Shown: piece after piece, positions 6,884 through 11,888 of the stretch
How the letters are laid out: each line of letters opens with the position of its first letter
Numbering within the stretch: the first letter of the stretch is position 1
Position numbers and translations under genes: made by a program
Notes under the pieces: model-generated
Told to the model about the DNA's origin: nothing
Databases searched by the model: none
The model's input: the letters and a program-made list of their open reading frames with translations, nothing else
Assembly: GCA_035630195.1 (NCBI GenBank)
Contig: DASQLD010000191.1
Coordinates: 1-11,888, forward strand
Direction: 5' to 3'
DNA: 11,888 nt
Source of the DNA: DASQDN01 sp035630195
GTDB taxonomy: Bacteria; Acidobacteriota; Terriglobia; Bryobacterales; Bryobacteraceae

Positions 6884-7396
6884 TTACTTCTCTTTGGGAA
6901 TGAAGTTTAGAGATGCCGAGTTCATGCAGTATCGCAATCCCGTCGGCTTGGGACCGTCAGGGAACACATGACCAAGATGGGCGTCGCAGCGGGCGCACAC
7001 TACCTCATCGCGCGCCATGCCGTGGGAGCGGTCGCTGACCACCTCAACGTTCTGTTTGGCCACCGGTTGATAAAAGCTCGGCCAGCCTGTGCCGGATTCG
7101 AATTTGGTTTCCGATGCGAACAGCGGTGTGCCGCAACAAACGCATGTATATGTGCCCTCGTCATGAGCCTTCGCGTACTTACCTGTGCCTGCGCGTTCGG
7201 TGCCTTTCTGACGAGTGACGTGAAATTGTTCGGGAGTCAGCTGCTCTTGCCATTCAGCATCAGTCTTCTTTATCTTTTCCACAACTTGAACTCCTGTTGG
7301 GCGGCCCGCCCGATCGAAATATGCGATCTTAACTGTCTTGCTGGCGGCCAGTGGCGCGGCGACCGCCAAGAACACGAAGTGTCTTCGTTTGATCAC
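6884..7396 (-). CDS. msrB: Peptide-methionine (R)-S-oxide reductase MsrB, probably exported
   Basis: MsrB reduces methionine-R-sulfoxide in proteins. Numbered from the GTG at 7396 (170 residues), zinc is bound by Cys85 and Cys88 (TCVCCG) and Cys134 and Cys137 (VCARC). GTGWPSFYQP and HLGHVFPDGP are family signatures, and the catalytic Cys157 lies in RYCMNSASL. The N-terminus KRRHFVFLAVAAPLAAS has twin arginines and a hydrophobic stretch, resembling a short Tat signal; a Sec signal is possible. The start is uncertain: an in-frame ATG at 7459 would overlap the upstream Sel1 gene by 53 bases and put an unlikely 25 residues before the signal, so GTG 7396 (or TTG 7402) is preferred even though no strong Shine-Dalgarno is seen. 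It begins 10 bases after the Sel1 stop and is followed by usp. An exported MsrB would repair envelope proteins and needs a periplasmic electron source not visible here. Confidence 0.93.
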   Translation of the reverse strand: MIKRRHFVFLAVAAPLAASKTVKIAYFDRAGRPTGVQVVEKIKKTDAEWQEQLTPEQFHVTRQKGTERAGTGKYAKAHDEGTYTCVCCGTPLFASETKFESGTGWPSFYQPVAKQNVEVVSDRSHGMARDEVVCARCDAHLGHVFPDGPKPTGLRYCMNSASLNFIPKEK

Positions 7397-7406
7397 AACC
7401 AATTCA

Positions 7407-9119
7407 TTATGGCGACTTACCGAGAGATTTGAGTCGGGCTTCCGCTGTAGTGTCACCATTTGCCAACGCTTCGCGGTACCACTTCAAAGCATCGATGTCG
7501 GATCGAGAGGTACCCACTCCATTCAAAGAGCAATCCCCCAGGCGCGTCATCGCGGGACCGAAGCCAGACTTCGCAGATTCTACATAGAGAGCGTAAGCCT
7601 GCTTCGGCTTCTTCGAACGAAGCGTGTCTCCGAGAAGCATCTTGGCCTCGGGGTCCCCCATCTCAGCGGCGCGGTCGAGCTGGCCGAGTTTCGTGAAAGC
7701 GTTCGCATACCCGGATGCAGCCGCTTTTTCGATCCACTCCTTTTCACCGAGAGCTACCATCGCGGGAGCATACCCTTTTTCCGCCGCCTTGCGTAGCGAC
7801 TGGCGGTCTTCCGTTAAGACACCGAATCGATACAGTCCTTCCGGCTCTCCCGCCTTGGCGGCGGCCTCGAACCATCGCCGCCGATCAGTGGAGTCAGTCG
7901 AGCGGAGCGCCACTTCTGTCATTGCGCGCGCGTGACCTTTCTCGGCCGCTCGTCGGAGCCAGTTCGCGCCATCGGCTTTGTCGGGCAGCGATATTCCGTA
8001 CAGATAGAGACCTTCCGGATCTCCGGCATCCGCAGCCTGCCGATGCCATCCGAGCTTGATCATCGATGGAGTGTGTCCAGCTTTCGCGGCTGCTTCCGTC
8101 TTACCGATCGCGGCGAGCGCTTCCGGGTATCCCCGCGCGGCCGATTCTTCCACTCGGCCCACACGGAACAGCGCTTCCGGTTCTCCGCGACTGGCGGCTG
8201 CTTCATAGAGTTCTTTTGCATCGCCTGGTTGCAATCTGGCCAGAGCACTCATAGCAGGCGCGTACCCAGCATCTACGGCACGTTTGATCAGCTTCTTGTC
8301 GCCAGTCATAACGCCCAAACGTGTCAGCGCAGCGGGCTGCCCGAGTTCAGCCGCCTTGTTGTACCAGAGGAGGGCGTCGCCGGAGCTGGATTCCATGCCG
8401 CGTCCGTGCTCGGCGAAGTAGGCGTAGCGCTCCATGCCATTCGGATCGCCCGCTTCGGCCGCCTTACGATACCACCGGACGGCTTCCGTATCGTCCTTCG
8501 CGATTCGGCCAAGCTCTGTCATGGAAGCGGCGTCGCCAAGCTCGGCGCCTTGGCGAAAAAGCGCACTATCACCGGTTGCCAGGCCAAGCTTTCCGTAAGC
8601 CTTCGCATCCCCGTTCTCCACTGCTTTGCGATACCAGTCGACGTTGCCTTCGAGATCCCCGAGCCGGGTCATAGCCGGGCCGTAACCCAGATTCGCCGCC
8701 TTTCGATACCAATGCTTCGCGGCCTCGCGATCCAGTTCCACTCCAACGCCGCGCTCCAGCATACCCGCATAGCGCGTCATGGCCGGCGGGAACTCGAGCA
8801 TTGCTGCGCGCCGTCTCCAGAGAGCAGAGGCGACCAAATCCTGATCGACGCAGCGGCCCTCTTCGAGCATGTCGCCGATCGCCAGTATTGCGGCCGGCTC
8901 ACCTTCACGTGCGGCCCGCTTGTACCAGAGCATAGCCTGACCGGCATCGCGTGGGCAGCCGATGCCGTTAGCGTACTTGTACGCCAAATCGGTCATCTCC
9001 GCCGGCGTTTTCGGTTCCGGAAAAACAGATTGCCCTGCCGCCTCAAAAGACGACAGGGCAACCCACGCGACAAGTGGGAGAAAGAGTTTCGAATTAATTC
9101 GCCGTGCGAGGGCGCTCAT
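7407..9119 (-). CDS. Exported Sel1-like repeat protein with shortened repeats
   Basis: A 570-residue protein made almost wholly of Sel1-type alpha-helical repeats, a scaffold fold for protein-protein contacts. Residues 1-29 are a signal peptide (ALARR, hydrophobic 11-25, then AAGQ), so it is probably periplasmic. About 18-19 repeats run from residue 38 to the end, each marked by G-x-x-P-A-M-x-x-L-G and AA-x-x-G. Counted from Gly to Gly the units are 36, 36, 25, 25, 29, 36, 25, 27, 18, 18, 18, 29, 29, 25, 21, 18, 31 and 36 residues, whereas the family norm is about 36-44. The three Cys (55, 90, 530) sit in loops of full-length repeats near the two ends. The ATG at 9119 lies inside the preceding gene (26-base overlap), which implies translational coupling; only a weak GAAG precedes it. 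No enzyme domain is visible. Its partner is unknown; the adjacent pseudo-peptidase is one candidate. Confidence 0.9.
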   Translation of the reverse strand: MSALARRINSKLFLPLVAWVALSSFEAAGQSVFPEPKTPAEMTDLAYKYANGIGCPRDAGQAMLWYKRAAREGEPAAILAIGDMLEEGRCVDQDLVASALWRRRAAMLEFPPAMTRYAGMLERGVGVELDREAAKHWYRKAANLGYGPAMTRLGDLEGNVDWYRKAVENGDAKAYGKLGLATGDSALFRQGAELGDAASMTELGRIAKDDTEAVRWYRKAAEAGDPNGMERYAYFAEHGRGMESSSGDALLWYNKAAELGQPAALTRLGVMTGDKKLIKRAVDAGYAPAMSALARLQPGDAKELYEAAASRGEPEALFRVGRVEESAARGYPEALAAIGKTEAAAKAGHTPSMIKLGWHRQAADAGDPEGLYLYGISLPDKADGANWLRRAAEKGHARAMTEVALRSTDSTDRRRWFEAAAKAGEPEGLYRFGVLTEDRQSLRKAAEKGYAPAMVALGEKEWIEKAAASGYANAFTKLGQLDRAAEMGDPEAKMLLGDTLRSKKPKQAYALYVESAKSGFGPAMTRLGDCSLNGVGTSRSDIDALKWYREALANGDTTAEARLKSLGKSP

Positions 9120-11061
9120 AGGGTGTCTTCAGGTACTTAGACGCTTCTTCCTGCGCATTTTGCGCATTGTCCTTTGTACGAATCGCCTGAGTATACTCAT
9201 TCACCGCCCGGTCCCGCTGGCTGGTGATATCGAAGATCTTACCAAGGTTAATATGACTCCACACCTCGGTCCACTTCGGCTCAAGATCACCGTTCAATGC
9301 CTCGCGGAACGAATTCGCTGCGGATTGGTAGTTATTCTGCAGCATAAATACGTATCCGACACGATAGTGGGCAAGCGAGCTCGCGCGATTTACATCGAGC
9401 GCCTTCTGAAATTCCTTCAGCGCCTCCGTGAACTCACCGATCTCGACGAACTGCTCGCCGCGTCGAATCGCCACCGCCACCCGGATCGGATTGCTGTACC
9501 GAAGGACTTTGTTGTTGGGGTCGAGTATGACTTTTTTAGGCTTACCGAACGTCTCGACGACGAACTCGGACGATGTACCCGCCACTTCGACGCGCTTCTC
9601 CTCGGGATTACCCTCGGTTTCGATGCGCATTTCGACCGGCATCCGGAAGGTATCCAGGTCTTGCGAGACCTTTCCCATCACGCGGAATCCTTTGGACGTC
9701 CGAAAGACTGTGTACTCAAGCTTGAACTCAGGGGCCCCGCTCGATTCGATCCACTGCAGAAAGAAGTAGTCAAGCTTCTGACCGCTGACCGTTTCCGCTG
9801 TCTTGCGAAAATCGTCCGTACTAACCGATTTACCCGCGTTGGCGTTCACAAATTGCTTCAAGGCCTCGCCAAACTTATCGTCGCCCATGACTCCCCGCAG
9901 CATATGCAACACAGCCGCGCCCTTACCTGCCGTGGCAGCCCAGAACTCCGGAGAGTAATCCTCTAAACGTGCCGCCTGGATGACTGGAACATTCTCGAGG
10001 GTCAAGGCTTCGACAAACGTATCGCGAACCTCCGTTTCGAGAGCTCCGGCGCCGTTGAGGTGCTCCAGATACAGCAACTCGGCGTAACGGGCCCCTCCAT
10101 TCACTAGCCAGGAGTGATTGCGGGACGTCGGGGAAATAAGACCACCCAACCACTGCCTCGCGATATGATTCGCGAGCAGACGGGAATTGACCTGCTTTCC
10201 AATTGCACCCGGCGAAAGAAAAATCAAGCCTGGACCGGCATATCCATTAGGAGTGCCGGATTCGGTTTCCACCAGGGTGAGCGACGCTTGCGGCGGCAGT
10301 CCGAAGATGCTTGTCAGGTAGGACAGAACTTTGCCGGTTTCTTCCCCATATGCCTGCGCCATGTCTTTGGCGTCGCGGAAATACATTGTCGTTGTTACGC
10401 CGGAGGAAGAACTCTGTACCGGGTTCCCCTGTACCAGGGCAATGCTACCCGGGAAGCCTGGTTGGGAGAACTTAAACGTAGTCGTCTGCTTTCCTGCGTT
10501 CGACGCCGGTGGGGAATTAAGTCCCCCCGCGAGGACTCGATAGCCCGTCGGGACAGTAATGCTAAGTTCCGCTGTGTAACGGTCGACGGTGTAATCGTTC
10601 ACCGGAAACCAACGCGCCGGATACATCAAAAAGGCGTGGTCTTTCTGGATAGAGGCGAACTTAATTCCGTAAACCGGCGATTCTTCAAGGCCGGACAGCT
10701 TGCCATCGTAAGTAAAGGTTGCCTGAGCCGGCTGACCCTTCGGCAACGCATCGGGAAAATTCAGCGTCACCCGGAAGTCCTGCTGCGATCTTGCGGCTGG
10801 GATCTGCCGTCCGCCACCGTCAACAATGCGCGACACATTCATCGCATTGTTCAATTCGAAAGATACAGAGGACGTCGAGTCCTGCGGTATAAACCGAACT
10901 TCGGCCGTTGCGGCGATGGTTTGCGTATCGGGATTGATTTCCGCGTTGATGACGTAATGCTGCACGTCGACGCGAACGCGCCGATCCTGCTGGGCATGCG
11001 CCGGAATCAGCGCAGCCGCGAAAGTTGCCATAACCAGCACTGGTCTGACAAGACGACCCAT
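9094..11061 (-). CDS. Secreted M1-aminopeptidase-like pseudoenzyme with C-terminal TPR repeats
   Basis: A 655-residue protein starting at ATG 11061. Signal peptide at 1-23 (MGRLVRPVLVMATFAAALIP, then AHA). An M1-like N-terminal beta domain covers about 28-225, the M1 catalytic-like domain about 225-445, a beta domain about 446-525, and three TPR-like units about 530-640. The HEXXH-x18-E zinc site aligns exactly in spacing but reads NHIAR-x18-N: Asn298, His299, Arg302, Asn321. WLNEGFA has become WLVNGGA. GAMEN has become NGYAG, with the following PGLIF kept. The tyrosine expected in YxKG is Ala378 in AGKG. Both zinc His, both Glu and the Tyr are therefore gone, so peptidase activity is not expected. 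The reading frame is intact and flanked by good signals, so this is not a decayed gene. A role in peptide or protein binding in the periplasm is inferred. lpxB ends 11 bases upstream and the Sel1 gene overlaps its 3' end. Confidence 0.88.
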   Translation of the reverse strand: MGRLVRPVLVMATFAAALIPAHAQQDRRVRVDVQHYVINAEINPDTQTIAATAEVRFIPQDSTSSVSFELNNAMNVSRIVDGGGRQIPAARSQQDFRVTLNFPDALPKGQPAQATFTYDGKLSGLEESPVYGIKFASIQKDHAFLMYPARWFPVNDYTVDRYTAELSITVPTGYRVLAGGLNSPPASNAGKQTTTFKFSQPGFPGSIALVQGNPVQSSSSGVTTTMYFRDAKDMAQAYGEETGKVLSYLTSIFGLPPQASLTLVETESGTPNGYAGPGLIFLSPGAIGKQVNSRLLANHIARQWLGGLISPTSRNHSWLVNGGARYAELLYLEHLNGAGALETEVRDTFVEALTLENVPVIQAARLEDYSPEFWAATAGKGAAVLHMLRGVMGDDKFGEALKQFVNANAGKSVSTDDFRKTAETVSGQKLDYFFLQWIESSGAPEFKLEYTVFRTSKGFRVMGKVSQDLDTFRMPVEMRIETEGNPEEKRVEVAGTSSEFVVETFGKPKKVILDPNNKVLRYSNPIRVAVAIRRGEQFVEIGEFTEALKEFQKALDVNRASSLAHYRVGYVFMLQNNYQSAANSFREALNGDLEPKWTEVWSHINLGKIFDITSQRDRAVNEYTQAIRTKDNAQNAQEEASKYLKTPYERPRTAN

Positions 11062-11068
11062 GTACCTG

Positions 11069-11074
11069 CTCCTC
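11069..11074 (-). promoter_or_regulatory. Ribosome binding site that fixes the M1-like gene start
   Basis: GAGGAG on the minus strand lies 7 bases before the ATG at 11061 and overlaps the lpxB stop codon (TGA at 11073-11075). A TTG at 11076 in the same frame would overlap this site and is not a credible start. The overlap implies coupled translation of lpxB and the downstream gene. Confidence 0.8.
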
Positions 11075-11888
11075 AAATCTTCTCTATCACCGGCCGCTTC
11101 AAGTATTCGTCTACGATACTCGCCGCGCGCTCCATCGGATGGGCGGGCGCTCGAAGCTTCGACGCTACATCTGCAAGAGACCGTTTCATTTCAGCGCGAC
11201 TTGCCGGATTCTTCAATAATTGAAGAGTCTCTGCCGCCAACCGCTCACCGGTTGCCTCGTCCTGCATAAGCTCGGGAACGACCCTACGACCGGCAACCAA
11301 ATTCACCATCGAATAGTATGGAACCCGGACCAGGTAACGACCCAACGCCCAACTAAGCGCCGTTACTTTGTAGAAAGTTACCATCGGCGTCCCGAGAATC
11401 GCCGCCTCAATGGTTACTGTACCGCTCGCAGCGATAGCTACATCGGCATGCGCCAGAGCGTCCGAAGTCTCGCCTTCAAGTATTTGGATGGACGAGCGGC
11501 CAATCCGTTCCTGAAAAAACGATGGTCCTGCACGCTCGGCAAACTGCACCGGGGTCGCGAGCACCAAGTTTGTTTGCATTTCTCGTTGGATGACCTTTGC
11601 GGCCGCGACCACTGCAGGGAGGTGTCTTGAAACTTCTCCGACACGGCTGCCTGGCAGTAAAGTAACCAGCGGTGCTTCGCTATGCAAGTTGTGCTTGCGA
11701 AAGAATTCAGCGCGCGAAAGGGTCGGCTTCAGGCTCCACGTAAGAGGATGACCTATATATGTCGCTTGCACACCACGGCGCGCAAAGTATTCCTCCTCGA
11801 AAGGGAAGATACAGAGAACGCGTTGAAGATCTCGCCTCATTCGCTTGACGCGACCCTCCCTCCAAGCCCATACCTGTGGAGCAATCAA
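11073..11888 (-). CDS. lpxB: Lipid-A-disaccharide synthase LpxB (partial, C-terminal 271 residues)
   Basis: LpxB (glycosyltransferase family 19) joins UDP-2,3-diacylglucosamine to lipid X to form the lipid A disaccharide at the inner-membrane face. The frame is open to the right edge; against a usual length near 380, about 110 N-terminal residues are missing. Visible marks, counted in the fragment, are APQVWAWREGR at 3-13, IGHPL at 45-49, LLPGSRVGE at 77-85, AASGTVTIEAA at 153-163, MVTFYK at 169-174 and VNLVAGRRVVPELMQDE at 195-211, all typical of LpxB including the nucleotide-sugar binding region. It appears to be the upstream gene of the five-gene minus-strand run; the usual partners (lpxD, fabZ, lpxA) would lie outside the window. 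It shows that the organism makes lipid A and has an outer membrane. Confidence 0.96.
   Translation of the reverse strand: MIAPQVWAWREGRVKRMRRDLQRVLCIFPFEEEYFARRGVQATYIGHPLTWSLKPTLSRAEFFRKHNLHSEAPLVTLLPGSRVGEVSRHLPAVVAAAKVIQREMQTNLVLATPVQFAERAGPSFFQERIGRSSIQILEGETSDALAHADVAIAASGTVTIEAAILGTPMVTFYKVTALSWALGRYLVRVPYYSMVNLVAGRRVVPELMQDEATGERLAAETLQLLKNPASRAEMKRSLADVASKLRAPAHPMERAASIVDEYLKRPVIEKI

Noticed and set aside
7932..9140. 402-residue open frame on the plus strand opposite the Sel1 gene
   Set aside because: It is antisense to a clear repeat protein, has low-complexity Arg-rich content with no family match, and lacks a good ribosome binding site. Long antisense frames are expected opposite GC-biased genes.
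9094..11061. Active M1 metallopeptidase annotation for this gene
   Set aside because: A family-level match alone would suggest it, but all zinc ligands and catalytic residues are substituted at the aligned positions.
10114..11223. 369-residue plus-strand open frame opposite the M1-like gene and lpxB
   Set aside because: It spans two real genes on the other strand, is Arg-rich, and has no recognisable domain.

Overview
The window reads as chromosomal DNA from a moderately GC-rich, Gram-negative (diderm) bacterium. lpxB (lipid A synthesis) and a large TonB-dependent outer-membrane receptor point to an LPS-bearing outer membrane. The receptor begins with a carboxypeptidase-regulatory-like domain, an Oar-like architecture that is greatly expanded in Acidobacteriota. 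Together with the M1-peptidase paralogue and the Sel1 protein this makes Acidobacteriota (Solibacter/Bryobacter-like) my best guess. That is inference from gene families, not a phylogenetic result.

Layout. (1) Positions 1-1362, minus strand: purQ then purL (purL runs off the left edge), two subunits of the FGAM synthase of purine synthesis. The small third subunit gene, purS, is not next to them. (2) Positions 1363-1900: a 538-base intergenic region between divergent genes. It has no convincing gene but holds a terminator-like hairpin with no gene in front of it, a 42-base-spaced imperfect repeat, and tandem hairpins just before the receptor start. One of these can form an H-type pseudoknot next to the ribosome binding site. 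(3) Positions 1901-6045, plus strand: the TonB-dependent receptor, a very clear intrinsic terminator, then trxB (thioredoxin reductase) with no Shine-Dalgarno. (4) Positions 6049-11888, minus strand: a tightly packed run transcribed as lpxB (5' end outside the window), an M1-aminopeptidase-like protein, a Sel1-repeat protein, msrB and a tandem universal stress protein. Gaps in this run are 11, -26, 10 and 16 bases.

How the genes may work together. The five-gene minus-strand run looks like one operon that joins outer-membrane lipid synthesis to exported and stress-related proteins. Its most unusual member is the M1-family protein. The fold's landmark regions are recognisable, but both zinc histidines, both key glutamates, the GAMEN glutamate and the expected tyrosine are all replaced, so it should be a secreted pseudo-peptidase carrying C-terminal TPRs. 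The next gene encodes an exported Sel1 protein whose repeats shrink from the normal 36 residues to 18. MsrB also has an export signal (Tat-like), so the operon may supply an envelope protein-binding and protein-repair module. trxB converges on this operon with only 3 bases between stop codons; its product is cytoplasmic and would serve exported MsrB only through a transmembrane thiol relay. I see no mobile elements, CRISPR arrays, tRNAs or rRNAs.
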